A DNA stretch of 64,000 bases from Aminipila sp032051575 (GCF_032051575.1 NZ_DAMBYD010000012.1:50929-114928); one strand, 5' to 3'; shown: positions 17,784 to 26,658, counted from the stretch's first letter. Program-made: numbers and translations. Notes: generated from the sequence alone by a model not told the origin.

Positions 17784-18581
17784 TTATTTTTTGTAATGAA
17801 CTTCTAATTGTGGATATGGAATTGAAATTCCGGCTTCATCAAAAGCTAATTTAACACTTTCTTCAAGAAAATATTTAACATTCCAATATTCTTCTGTTTT
17901 ACACCAGACTCTTAAATCAATATTCACACAGTTATCTCCATGCCCTGAAACACCAACAAAAGGTTCCGGTTCTTTAAAAATTTCTGAATTTGCTTCAGCT
18001 ACTGCCAGAAGCAATTCCTTTGCTCTCGATATATCATCATCGTACCCGATACCAAATTTGCAATCTACCCTTCTAGTCGCCTCCGATGAATAGTTTACCA
18101 TAACTGCATTCGTAATTTTTCCATTGGGTACACTAACTACCTTATTATCAAAAGTTTTTAATATTGTATATAGCAAATCAATTTTCTCAACTATTCCTGC
18201 AACCTCTATAATATCAATATAATCTCCTCTTTTAAAAGGTTTTGTCACAAGAATAATAATTCCACCTGCAATATTCCCAAGACTGTCCTTTAATGCAAGT
18301 GCTATAGCCGCACCGCCTGCGCCTAAAACTGCTATAAATGTTGATGTAGGAATTCCCATTACTCCTAAAATTGTAACCAGTAAGATTACCCACAAAATAA
18401 CTTTAGTGGAATTTTCAATAAATGTATGCAATGAAGAGTCCAAAGCTGTTTTATTCAGCGCACGTCTGGTTATACCAAGGGCAATTTTTATCAATACAAA
18501 TCCGATTATCAAAACCAGTAATGCTTGTCCAAATAATTCTCCAAAATCAATCATTTTTTCTACTGCTTTTTCTGAAAACAT
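17784..18581 (-). CDS. Small-conductance mechanosensitive channel (MscS family)
   Basis: The protein is about 265 residues with three membrane helices in the first 105 residues. The pore helix is of the MscS type (FIAVLGAGGAAIALALKDSLGNIAGGIIIL), followed by the KPFKRGDYI beta domain and the C-terminal cage domain. It opens under membrane tension to release solutes. I choose the ATG at 18581: the ATG at 18587 touches the AGGAG, while 18581 is 6 bases away. That ribosome site overlaps the stop codon of the preceding nicotinamidase-like gene, so translation is probably coupled and the channel is the last gene of the importer operon. Confidence 0.92.
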   Translation of the reverse strand: MFSEKAVEKMIDFGELFGQALLVLIIGFVLIKIALGITRRALNKTALDSSLHTFIENSTKVILWVILLVTILGVMGIPTSTFIAVLGAGGAAIALALKDSLGNIAGGIIILVTKPFKRGDYIDIIEVAGIVEKIDLLYTILKTFDNKVVSVPNGKITNAVMVNYSSEATRRVDCKFGIGYDDDISRAKELLLAVAEANSEIFKEPEPFVGVSGHGDNCVNIDLRVWCKTEEYWNVKYFLEESVKLAFDEAGISIPYPQLEVHYKK

Positions 18582-18590
18582 AAACATCTC

Positions 18591-19115
18591 CTATATAATT
18601 GTAATCTGACACATCTTCATTGCCTCAATTGCATTATTATGGCTTTGCGGTGTCACTCCTGCACAACAAGCTGAATCTACAATAATGGGAGTCTCCCAAA
18701 ATCTTGTCTTTAGGTTCATCGCATTACTTATCACACAAATATCTGTGCATAATCCAATTAAAGTAATGCTTTCTATAGAATCCTTCTGTTCTTCACCTAT
18801 TATTTGTATTAATTCCATGGAACCAAATGTAGGTTTATCTATTACTATCACTTTTTTTCCTTCGCTGGCTGCCATTATTTCAGTTTTGATTCTCCAGCCA
18901 TCCGTGTATTCGATACAATGTTTTACTGGCAAATTCTTACCCTCCATTGTTTCTAAATAATTTTCCTTATGGGTATCTCGTGTGTAATATATTTCACCAT
19001 CAAAATCCCTTATTTTTTTCTCAACCTTACTTACTATAGCCTGAGCTTCTGAAGTCCCTAAAGCACCATCTATAAAATCGTTCTGCATATCCACGACTAC
19101 AAGTATTTTTTTCAT
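18591..19115 (-). CDS. Nicotinamidase-like cysteine hydrolase (isochorismatase superfamily)
   Basis: This is a 174-residue protein with the superfamily triad D9 (VVVDMQNDF), K94 (VIDKPTFG) and C127 (GLCTDICV). A nicotinamidase-type metal site is also visible: D47 and H49 in TRDTHKEN, and H66 in KHCIEYTDGW. These make conversion of nicotinamide to nicotinate and ammonia the best guess, although related amidases exist. It sits 11 bases after the ADP-ribosylglycohydrolase gene. With the PfkB kinase and ABC importer, it suggests salvage of a nicotinamide- or ribosyl-containing compound. Confidence 0.82.
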   Translation of the reverse strand: MKKILVVVDMQNDFIDGALGTSEAQAIVSKVEKKIRDFDGEIYYTRDTHKENYLETMEGKNLPVKHCIEYTDGWRIKTEIMAASEGKKVIVIDKPTFGSMELIQIIGEEQKDSIESITLIGLCTDICVISNAMNLKTRFWETPIIVDSACCAGVTPQSHNNAIEAMKMCQITII

Positions 19116-19126
19116 TACGAGATCTC

Positions 19127-20110
19127 CTATTTCATTAATTTTCTTGCTGTGTCCATAAAATCAAGGCTGCCAACTGTTTGTACTCTTCTTTTCCAGTTTT
19201 CTGGTATCAACATTGCCCCAGAATAGGCCCCGCAGATATTTCCACAAATCGCGCCATTGGTATCCGCATCATCGCCGCAGTTTACAGCAGCTGGTATGCC
19301 TTTTTTTGCATCTCCATCTACCGCATAGAATACTCCCAAAGCCAAAGGAACAGATTCATAAACATACATACTTGCTCCTATATACCCAACTAATTCATCT
19401 AAGATAAATTCAATTCCTTTATCTCTATTTTCATCCACAATTCTCTTTGCTAATAGTATTCTTTTTGACACCATAGGTGCCGTTATGTCTTTACCTATTT
19501 TTTCGCCATAAACAGCTGCATCATATGACATATCTATAACCTCTTCTGTAGTATAACCGCCATAGACGCCTGCCGCAACTGCTATTGCAACAGCACAGGC
19601 TCCTGCCACACAAGGTCTGCTCCCATGGCTTGGCATGGAAGACTCTGCTGCTGCCCTCATACAACCTTCTAAATCATTCCAATATTTTACACCAATAGGT
19701 GCAGCTCGCATGGCACTTCCATTAGTAGCACTGTCTCCTGATGTTTCCTCTGGATTCCTACCCTCAATTAATGCAGTTAAGTATCTTCTTGTAGAAGGAC
19801 CGATAACCGTAGTTTCAAGCATTTTTTGCTCAATAGCCCATTGCTTCATAGCTTGATTAAAGGGGTCTATTTTAAAACTGCCATGATTTATTAATACATT
19901 ACTAATAATAACACTTTCCATTGTGTCATCAGTAATTTCTCCTGCCTGTAACCCCCCATGATAACTTTGTTCTTTAGCCTCAGGGGCAATAAAATCATTA
20001 ATATAACCATAAGTATCTTTCATTTTTTCTCTGGTAAAAAATGATGCAGGCATCCCCATTGCATCACCAATTGCTCCTCCTACCAAAGCTCCATAAGCTC
20101 TATCCAGCAT
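19127..20110 (-). CDS. ADP-ribosylglycohydrolase (DraG/ARH) family protein
   Basis: The 327 residues show the binuclear metal sites of the family: GEITDDTMES near 58-66 (D61, D62, T63) and the C-terminal CGDDADTNG (about residue 280). An all-helical fold with GALVGGAIGDAMGMP at the start is typical. Relatives remove ADP-ribose from proteins (DraG, ARH3) or hydrolyse small N-glycosides. Being placed next to a PfkB kinase and an importer favours a small-molecule N-glycoside substrate. E. coli yegT-yegU-yegV has a comparable transporter/hydrolase/kinase trio. A strong AAGGAGG ribosome site precedes the ATG. Confidence 0.88.
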   Translation of the reverse strand: MLDRAYGALVGGAIGDAMGMPASFFTREKMKDTYGYINDFIAPEAKEQSYHGGLQAGEITDDTMESVIISNVLINHGSFKIDPFNQAMKQWAIEQKMLETTVIGPSTRRYLTALIEGRNPEETSGDSATNGSAMRAAPIGVKYWNDLEGCMRAAAESSMPSHGSRPCVAGACAVAIAVAAGVYGGYTTEEVIDMSYDAAVYGEKIGKDITAPMVSKRILLAKRIVDENRDKGIEFILDELVGYIGASMYVYESVPLALGVFYAVDGDAKKGIPAAVNCGDDADTNGAICGNICGAYSGAMLIPENWKRRVQTVGSLDFMDTARKLMK

Positions 20111-20134
20111 CTAAGCCCTCCTTTTTATTCCAGA

Positions 20135-21004
20135 TTACTTTTTTAGTATATCCTCTATATTCCAAAATCCATGTGGTCCATTTATTCCAACTGTTATTGC
20201 AGAAGTCTGACTTCCTAGCCTTACCGAGTCCTGCAAAGACCTTCCTTCTGCTAATCCAAACAGTACGCCTGCCGCAAAACTGTCTCCTGCACCAGTTGTA
20301 TCAATTACATTTACCTTTATTGGCATATAATCAAAAGTGCAGTTCTTTTCATATACTGTTCCGCCATGTCCCCCCCGTTTAAGAATTACAATTTTTTCGT
20401 CATCGACCCATTCTTTGATTTCTTCAAATTCACTGCTATTTGGAGTGACTACGTTGCTTATATATACCATCCGCATTAAGATATCCTGATTGATACTTCC
20501 AACTAAAGGACTCGGGTCAAACAGGATAAATCCACCTCTTTTATGAAAATCCTCTAGAACCTGCATGATTTCCTCTACTTCGTCATTTAATAAAAAATAC
20601 CCTGTTACCGCAGCATATTTAATATCTTTAAGTCCATCAGAGAGAATTTCTTTTGAAAAATCTAATTCCATTCCTGTCTTCGTGAGAAAAGTTCTCTCAC
20701 CATCTGCTTCAAGGAGAACAATACAATATCCAGTAGTTCCTTCTTTCTGCATAACATATCGAGTAGACAATTGGTGCTCATTCATATATTTAATGATTGA
20801 TTGTCCTATCTTATCTTTCCCTATGTACGAAACAATGTGCGCCTGCCCCCCAAGGTTATTAAAGGTAGCGGCCATATTTACTGAACAGCCTCCCACACAT
20901 TCAAATTCATTGTTAATAAAACCATCCTGGCCTCTTTCTGGTAGTTCTTCTAGTTCCAAATACTTATCCAAAAGTAACCCACCAAATATTACACATTCAA
21001 TCAT
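20135..21004 (-). CDS. PfkB-family carbohydrate/nucleoside kinase
   Basis: This 289-residue ribokinase-fold protein has the N-terminal GGCSVNMAATFNNLGG motif (about 38-53) and the C-terminal catalytic signature DTTGAGDSFAAGVLFG (Asp base near residue 238). Such kinases phosphorylate sugars or nucleosides at a primary hydroxyl with ATP. The substrate cannot be read from sequence. It lies 24 bases before the ADP-ribosylglycohydrolase start and 2 bases after the importer ATPase, so it is tightly co-transcribed. Ribose or a nucleoside released by the hydrolase would be a logical substrate. Confidence 0.88.
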   Translation of the reverse strand: MIECVIFGGLLLDKYLELEELPERGQDGFINNEFECVGGCSVNMAATFNNLGGQAHIVSYIGKDKIGQSIIKYMNEHQLSTRYVMQKEGTTGYCIVLLEADGERTFLTKTGMELDFSKEILSDGLKDIKYAAVTGYFLLNDEVEEIMQVLEDFHKRGGFILFDPSPLVGSINQDILMRMVYISNVVTPNSSEFEEIKEWVDDEKIVILKRGGHGGTVYEKNCTFDYMPIKVNVIDTTGAGDSFAAGVLFGLAEGRSLQDSVRLGSQTSAITVGINGPHGFWNIEDILKK

Positions 21005-21006
21005 AA

Positions 21007-21981
21007 TTATGCCTCCAGTGAAATTTGTGCTAATTCATCCCAGCCAATATATACAGTATCACCTTTATTAATCTGGCCCTTTTCCGAAGTGTTTTGCTGC
21101 TGCGCTATTATTACTTTATCTTCTACTTGTATTGTATAACTAGTAATGCTGCCTGAATAAGTTATAAAGCTTACCCTCCCTATTTTCTTTGTATTATCCA
21201 TTCTCTCCTTTGATACGCTTACCTTTTCAGGTCTTACTGCATACAATTTCTGATTTCTCTCAAAGAAATTAGCCTTTCCTAAAAAGCTTGCTACAAAAGT
21301 ATTTTTAGGCTTTTCATAAACTTCAAAGGGAGTTCCCATCTGTTCAATGATACCATTATTCATAACAATTATATAGTCCGATAAAGTCATGGCCTCTTCC
21401 TGATCATGAGTTACAAAGAAAGTGGTCACCCCTGTTTCTTCTAAAATCTTTCTTAATTCTAATTGCATTTCTACTCTCAGTTTTTTATCTAAAGCGCTTA
21501 AACATTCATCCAAAAGTAAAACTCTCGGTTCAATAACCAAAGCCCGTGCCAATGCTACTCGCTGTTGCTGCCCTCCTGAAAGTTGTTTTGGTTTTCTTTC
21601 AGCATAATCCTCCATATGAACCATTTCTAATGCTGCGTTTACCTTTACCCTAATTTCATTTTTAGAAAGTTTACGTTGTTCAAGTCCGTATGCAATATTC
21701 TCAGCTACGGTCATATGTGGAAATAATGCATAACTTTGAAAAACCATCCCTATGTTTCTTTTGTTAACACTAATTCCAGTTATAGGCTGGTCATCAAAGA
21801 ATATTTCTCCTGCCTGTGGCACTTCAAAACCTGCAATCATTCTAAGAATTGTAGTTTTACCACAACCTGAAGGTCCTAATATAGATACCAAGGTTCCATC
21901 AGGTATTTCTACTGATATATCATTTACTACTATATTATCACCAAATAATTTAGTCAAATTATTTATTGTAACCTTTGCCAT
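21007..21981 (-). CDS. ABC importer ATP-binding protein (PotA-like)
   Basis: The 324-residue ATPase has Walker A GPSGCGKT (36-43), Q-loop MVFQSYALFPHMTV, signature LSGGQQQRVALARAL (about 134-148), Walker B LLLDECLSALDKKLR and the H-loop THDQEEA. A short TOBE-like regulatory tail follows (about 240-324). It belongs to the spermidine/iron/thiamine (PotA/FbpC) class. Walker B has DECLSALD in place of the usual DEPLSALD. It energises the two permeases encoded directly upstream. Confidence 0.92.
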   Translation of the reverse strand: MAKVTINNLTKLFGDNIVVNDISVEIPDGTLVSILGPSGCGKTTILRMIAGFEVPQAGEIFFDDQPITGISVNKRNIGMVFQSYALFPHMTVAENIAYGLEQRKLSKNEIRVKVNAALEMVHMEDYAERKPKQLSGGQQQRVALARALVIEPRVLLLDECLSALDKKLRVEMQLELRKILEETGVTTFFVTHDQEEAMTLSDYIIVMNNGIIEQMGTPFEVYEKPKNTFVASFLGKANFFERNQKLYAVRPEKVSVSKERMDNTKKIGRVSFITYSGSITSYTIQVEDKVIIAQQQNTSEKGQINKGDTVYIGWDELAQISLEA

Positions 21982-21983
21982 TA

Positions 21984-22778
21984 TTACGAATTACCTCCTA
22001 AAACACTTTTAAAACTTTTACCCATAATTATGCCTACTACAGCAAGACAAACTAATGATATTCCAATTATTATAGTAGATATTGCATTTATTTCTGGTGT
22101 AAACCCAAACTTTATAGAGGATTGAATTTCAATAGGAAGTGTTGAAACTCCAGCCGGCATCAGAAAGTAACTTATTGCGAAATTATCAAAGCTTATCATA
22201 AAAGACAAGAATCCCCCTGCCACCATAGCCGGTGCTATAGCAGGAAGCGTTATTTTCCTAAAAGTGGTAAGTCCGCTTGCTCCAAGAGATAAACTCATTT
22301 CTTCAAGGGCAGGATCTATAGACTGTAATCTTGCTTGCAAGACAAGCATTGCATAAGGCAAAGATATAACTACATGTCCTATAACTACAAAAAATAAATC
22401 TTTATCTAAATCTATAAATCGAATCATTAACAACATGGAAAGACCCATAATCAACCAGGGAATACTCATTGGCATCATCATTATACTTCTGCAGAAACTT
22501 TGTGTTTTTCTTGATAGTGCTTTCACCCCTAGTATGAAGAACGTGGCTAATATTACACAGATTATTCCGGTTACTATTGCCAGATAAAAAGAATTTTCCG
22601 CCGCACTTAATAGTATACTGTTTTCCGCTAACCCTTTATACCACTTTGTACTGAACGTAAAAGGCAGTGAATTATATCTGGACTCGTTAAATCCCATTAT
22701 CATAAGTACAACTATTGGAGTATATAAAAATAAAATCATTATTAATACATAGAGTTTCATGCAAATACTTTTTATCAT
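21984..22778 (-). CDS. ABC importer permease (PotC-like)
   Basis: The 264-residue permease has six predicted membrane helices. The EAA loop, which docks the ATPase, is seen as EEMSLSLGASGLTTFRKITLP. It belongs to the polyamine/iron-type binding-protein-dependent permeases. Its ATG overlaps the stop of the partner permease by 4 bases (ATGA), a sign of coupled translation. Confidence 0.92.
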   Translation of the reverse strand: MIKSICMKLYVLIMILFLYTPIVVLMIMGFNESRYNSLPFTFSTKWYKGLAENSILLSAAENSFYLAIVTGIICVILATFFILGVKALSRKTQSFCRSIMMMPMSIPWLIMGLSMLLMIRFIDLDKDLFFVVIGHVVISLPYAMLVLQARLQSIDPALEEMSLSLGASGLTTFRKITLPAIAPAMVAGGFLSFMISFDNFAISYFLMPAGVSTLPIEIQSSIKFGFTPEINAISTIIIGISLVCLAVVGIIMGKSFKSVLGGNS

Positions 22779-23596
22779 GTATCATACCTCCTGCCTAAGT
22801 GATTAATCCCCGCCATACTCAACAGAACCAATGCAAGAAGTATAAATGCTACGGCTGCACCAAAATTCCAGCCATAAATTTCAAAGAACTGATCCTCAAT
22901 AACCGTTCCAATAACCGTTCCATTAACTCCTCCTAAAATTCTTGGTTCTACGAAAGTGCCAAGGCATGGCACAAACACAATCATAATTCCTGTGACTACT
23001 CCAGGTATAGACATAGGTACTACAACTCTGAAAAATGTAGTTAACTTTGATGCACCAAGGCTGCTGCTTGCTTCAAGAAGGGAATTATCCAAGCGTTCTA
23101 AAGCCATATAAATAGTTATCACCATATAAGGAAAAAATGCATGAATCAGACCTATTATAACTGCCGTTCGAGTATATAAAATACCTATATTTCCATCTAA
23201 TATCCCCAAACTATTCATCATTCTGTCAAATACCCCGTCATCCTGCAAAAATATAAGCCAGCTGTACACTCTGACAAGTTGATTTGTAAAGAATGGTATA
23301 ATTAACAAAACCATTACGATATTCTTAAGGCCTTTTAATTGTTTTGCCATTATGTATGCCAAAGGATATGCAATAATCAGGCTTATCACTGTAACCAGCA
23401 GGCTATTCACTATAGTTCTCCAAGTTAATGTCAGATAAAATGTCTTAGTGAAAAACCTTGTATAGTTTTCCAGTGTAAATCCGGGTCCACTGTCACTTTG
23501 GAAGCTGTATGCAAACATGATAAAAAGCGGTAATATGGCAAATATAAAAAGTACCGCCATTCCTGGCAGCGTCATTATTTTTTTATTATTTTTCAA
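22775..23596 (-). CDS. ABC importer permease (PotB-like)
   Basis: The 273-residue permease has six membrane segments and the EAA loop LLEASSSLGASKLTTFFRVV near 185. Paired with the downstream permease, it forms the heterodimeric membrane channel. It follows the binding-protein gene by about 70 bases that carry a short inverted repeat (AAGGGC/GCCCTT type, 23623-23655), which may adjust expression of the lipoprotein relative to the permeases. Confidence 0.92.
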   Translation of the reverse strand: MKNNKKIMTLPGMAVLFIFAILPLFIMFAYSFQSDSGPGFTLENYTRFFTKTFYLTLTWRTIVNSLLVTVISLIIAYPLAYIMAKQLKGLKNIVMVLLIIPFFTNQLVRVYSWLIFLQDDGVFDRMMNSLGILDGNIGILYTRTAVIIGLIHAFFPYMVITIYMALERLDNSLLEASSSLGASKLTTFFRVVVPMSIPGVVTGIMIVFVPCLGTFVEPRILGGVNGTVIGTVIEDQFFEIYGWNFGAAVAFILLALVLLSMAGINHLGRRYDT

Positions 23597-23666
23597 AGCT
23601 GCTCCTCCTCGTACTAATTTAAGAAAGGGCTCTCTCTATTGAGACTGCCCTTTCTTATTGAATAAA

Positions 23667-24746
23667 TTAGTTTGCCTTGACTTCTGTCCAAAGCTCGTTC
23701 CAAGCATTCTTGACTTCATCTGTTCTATATTCCATAAAATATAAACGGTTCAGTGATGCTTCATCCATTGCTGCAGATGCTGCATACTCAGGATCAATGG
23801 ATTCTGCCGCTGCCTGATTTACAGGTGCTGGTCCGCCACCTGCTGCCCAATTATATTGGAAATCTTTACTAATCATCCAGTCAATAAAAGCATATGCCAA
23901 ATCTTTGTTCTTGCTGCCTTCTGAGATTGCCCAATTGTCCACCCAGCCGATCGCACCATCTTCAGGAACTACAAAGCTTATTGGCTCACCTTCCTGCTTC
24001 ATAGAAGCAGCTTGTCCTGACCACATTAAACCCAAATCAATTTGCTTTCCTGCAAAAAGTTTAGAGAATTCATCCCCTGTCTTCCAATATGTTTTATTTA
24101 AAGCTTTCTGTTCAATTAGCTTTTCTTTAATTGCTTTTAGATCTGACGGATTATTTGGATCCTGCCCTAAAGCAATTGCTGCTGCCATAACTGCATCATT
24201 ATAGTCATCTCTAAATGCAATTTTACCAGCATATTTCTTGTCAAATAATGCAGCTATTGACTTTGGAGCTTCCTTAATTACATCTGAATTATAGGCGATG
24301 GCAGTTGAACCCCACACAAATGGAACTGCGTACATCTTGCTATCTTTAAAGCATTCTTTCTGCGTTTTAAACTTTTCAAACATTCCATCAAAATTTTTCA
24401 GTTTTGAAGTATCAACCTCGGATAAAAGTCCTTCATCTATTGCAGCTGGAAGTATGGAACAATTGGGAAGGCATACATCAATCTCCCCTGCTTTTGAAGT
24501 TCTTAACTTTGTTAAGAGTTCTTCCTCACTAGACATATATGTGTTTACTACTTCACAATTATATTTCTTTTCAAAAGCTTTAATAAAATCGGCATCATCT
24601 GAGCCATAATCTTTCCAATTTACAACATATAGTTTTGCCTTTTCTCCATCCGCAGTACCTTTATTTTCAGAGTTACTACCGCAAGCTGCCATCGAAAGAA
24701 CTAATGAAAGCACTAAAACTGCAGTTAGTATTTTTTTTAATTTCAT
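23667..24746 (-). CDS. Extracellular substrate-binding lipoprotein (PotD-like)
   Basis: The 359-residue protein has a lipoprotein signal (hydrophobic core then SMAACGS, lipid-modified Cys at 22) and a type II periplasmic-binding fold with LYVVNWKDYGSDD at the mature N-terminus. It resembles the polyamine-binding PotD family (FEKKYNCEVV, VPFVWGSTAIAYN, GLMWSGQAA). The clear polyamine carboxylate set cannot be verified by eye. The enzymes encoded downstream (kinase, N-glycosidase-like, nicotinamidase-like) suggest that the ligand is a nucleoside-like compound and not a polyamine; this is inference. Confidence 0.88.
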   Translation of the reverse strand: MKLKKILTAVLVLSLVLSMAACGSNSENKGTADGEKAKLYVVNWKDYGSDDADFIKAFEKKYNCEVVNTYMSSEEELLTKLRTSKAGEIDVCLPNCSILPAAIDEGLLSEVDTSKLKNFDGMFEKFKTQKECFKDSKMYAVPFVWGSTAIAYNSDVIKEAPKSIAALFDKKYAGKIAFRDDYNDAVMAAAIALGQDPNNPSDLKAIKEKLIEQKALNKTYWKTGDEFSKLFAGKQIDLGLMWSGQAASMKQEGEPISFVVPEDGAIGWVDNWAISEGSKNKDLAYAFIDWMISKDFQYNWAAGGGPAPVNQAAAESIDPEYAASAAMDEASLNRLYFMEYRTDEVKNAWNELWTEVKAN

Positions 24747-24785
24747 CTTAACTCTCCTCCATTTTTACATGTTAAAGCAAAGCAA

Positions 24786-24797
24786 GTGTATATACAC
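24786..24797. promoter_or_regulatory. Palindrome before the importer operon
   Basis: A perfect 12-base palindrome GTGTATATACAC lies about 40 bases upstream of the binding-protein ATG. A promoter-like TTGATT-17-TAATCT sits just upstream of it on the minus strand. It could be an operator, or part of a leader hairpin with the flanking GCAAG/CTTGC arms. Confidence 0.4.
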
Positions 24798-24888
24798 CTG
24801 TCTTGCACGATTTATTTTTAAGATTACCATTAATAAATTGAAAAATCAATCAAAATTTACCAATGTCTCAATGTATACAAGATTTTGC

Positions 24889-25539
24889 TCATCCGCCTAA
24901 AGTCTTATCTTGATTCTGATACCATGCAATTCCCCTATAAAATTGTTCTTCAGTAAATTCAGGCCAGAACTCATCTAAAACAAAAAAATCCGCATATACA
25001 GATTGGATTGGAAGAAATCCACTTAATCTTCTCATTCCACCCCATCTCATAATTAAATCAATCCTAGATATATCCCTTGAGGCAAAACCATTCTCACACA
25101 TTAAGTCCCAATCCCAGCCATAATTAACTAAAAAATTCACCTTGATTCCGCCATGTCCAAATTTAGTTCTTTGTAAAAAAGGCTTTAACTCTTCTGGGAA
25201 GCAGGTAGATTTATCATTGCCCATAACTAAAAGTTCCGCATCTCTCTTAGCAAGTTCCAATACCGCATCCACGCAAGCTTGTTTAAAGGCTATTTTTTGC
25301 TCAGCTGGCCTTTTCGTATTATCCACGGTAAAACCATAAAGTGTAAGTTCCTCTACCCCCATATCTTTACACAATTCATAAAGTTTAAATCCTGGATTTA
25401 TTCCATGTTGATATCCATCTTTTTTTTCTAAGCCACAGTTTAAAGCCCATCGCCTGTTCCCATCCGGTATTACTCCAATGTGCCTGGGTATCCTTTTAAA
25501 ATTCTGCTTTTTAAAATTTATCAAATTATCCAAAATCAT
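24889..25539 (-). CDS. Undecaprenyl-diphosphate-synthase family protein (divergent UppS paralogue)
   Basis: This 216-residue cis-prenyltransferase-like protein has HIGVIPDGNRRWA (20-32) with the catalytic-type D26, LYGFTVDNTKRP in place of FSTENWKRP, and the C-terminal RWGGMRRLSGFLPIQSVYAD. It departs from canonical UppS at several conserved positions (RTSGE becomes RWGGM) and is shorter than the usual 230-250 residues. It may make a different chain length or have another substrate; a canonical uppS probably exists elsewhere. It is near a DUF368 lipid-carrier transporter gene, separated by the tandem hairpin repeats. Confidence 0.82.
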   Translation of the reverse strand: MILDNLINFKKQNFKRIPRHIGVIPDGNRRWALNCGLEKKDGYQHGINPGFKLYELCKDMGVEELTLYGFTVDNTKRPAEQKIAFKQACVDAVLELAKRDAELLVMGNDKSTCFPEELKPFLQRTKFGHGGIKVNFLVNYGWDWDLMCENGFASRDISRIDLIMRWGGMRRLSGFLPIQSVYADFFVLDEFWPEFTEEQFYRGIAWYQNQDKTLGG

Positions 25540-25560
25540 AATCCCCTTTATCCATTATCC

Positions 25561-25732
25561 ATACGATAAAAATCTGCAAACTGAAATTTGCGCTTTTTGG
25601 CATCTGACCTTCCTGCAATTTATTTCATAAATTGGGATAGGTCATAATACGATAAAAATCTGCAAATTAAAATTTGCATTTTTTGGCATCTGACCTTCCT
25701 GCAATTTATCTTATAAATTGGGATAGGTCATA
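25561..25732. repeat. Tandem duplication of an 86-base unit, each with two hairpins
   Basis: Two copies (25561-25646 and 25647-25732) differ at only a few positions. Each unit holds a small GCAAA/TTTGC hairpin followed by a T-rich stretch and then the larger hairpin (25606-25643; 25692-25729) with arms GACCT/AGGTC and CAATTTAT/ATAAATTG. The larger hairpin recurs at 6402-6439 and, decayed, at 33213. The region lies between uppS-like and DUF368 genes and could act as a bidirectional terminator. No coding capacity is seen. Confidence 0.85.
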
Positions 25733-25830
25733 AAAAGTATTATGTTGTTATTTTGGTAAATTTATTCATATTCTATAATCTAATTACCTTGATTTAAGCA
25801 CAAATTCAATGAAAATATTGGTGCCAATTA

Positions 25831-26658
25831 TTATTTTTCTCTTCCAATCCATAAAATAATACCGAGACCTAAAACAAAGGTTACTACACATTGTAAGATT
25901 TCTGTCCCAATCGGCATTCCAGGAAAAACTTCAAGCAAAGACCCTATCATAAATCCAATAATTAACATATATGTAAACTGCGGATGTCTTTTCATCTCAC
26001 GTTCAATAACTCCTGCAGTTAAAAATGTGCCTGCAATCGTTCCAATTATTAAAGGAATTAAATAATCAATATCAAAATTTCTAATTGCTTTCAGCGTCAA
26101 ATCATACATACCTAACATCAGTAATACATAAGATGCACTAATCCCAGGCAAAACTAATGCTATAGCTATAACCACACCCGCAACGAGCAGCATAAAAAAG
26201 CTATATAAGTGAAATCCTGGTTCAAAGTCTAGTAATCCCTTGGGGAATAAAGTAATCAAATAAGCAATAGCAGCGCCCACAACCGCTGCCCCCTTATTTA
26301 CCTGTTTCACTTTATTGGCAGTGGCCTTCTTGTATAGGGGTGGGAAGCTTCCTAAAATGGCACCGAGGAATAAAAACATCATGGGTTTTTGCCAAGATGT
26401 AACTGCATTCAGCATAGGTCCTGATAATAGAACAACGCCTAAAATTCCTGCAATTCCATATTGAAATAAAAGCAGCCCATTAGCCTTCAAGTCCCTTTTC
26501 AATGTACTTATGGCGTGAATCAAATCATCATAAACACCTAAAATAATAGCCATAGTACCACCACTAACCCCTGGGATCAGCATAGATGAACCAATAATAA
26601 ACCCTTTCACAAATCGTATAAAAATATTGTCATTATTATTTTTTTGAATAATTTTCAT
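25831..26658 (-). CDS. DUF368 (PopT-type) polyprenyl-phosphate transporter
   Basis: The protein has 275 residues and about eight membrane segments. The hallmark repeated motif is visible twice: MLIPGVSGGTMAIILGVYD (about 22-40) and ALVLPGISASYVLLMLGMYD (about 160-180). DUF368 proteins have been shown to recycle undecaprenyl phosphate across the membrane (PopT in Vibrio cholerae). The nearby UppS-like gene fits a lipid-carrier theme. A GAGGAAAG ribosome site precedes the ATG. Confidence 0.9.
   Translation of the reverse strand: MKIIQKNNNDNIFIRFVKGFIIGSSMLIPGVSGGTMAIILGVYDDLIHAISTLKRDLKANGLLLFQYGIAGILGVVLLSGPMLNAVTSWQKPMMFLFLGAILGSFPPLYKKATANKVKQVNKGAAVVGAAIAYLITLFPKGLLDFEPGFHLYSFFMLLVAGVVIAIALVLPGISASYVLLMLGMYDLTLKAIRNFDIDYLIPLIIGTIAGTFLTAGVIEREMKRHPQFTYMLIIGFMIGSLLEVFPGMPIGTEILQCVVTFVLGLGIILWIGREK

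Noticed and set aside
21007..24746. Polyamine importer PotABCD as the literal function
   Set aside because: Fold-level similarity is clear, but the downstream hydrolases and kinase point elsewhere and the polyamine ligand residues cannot be confirmed by eye.
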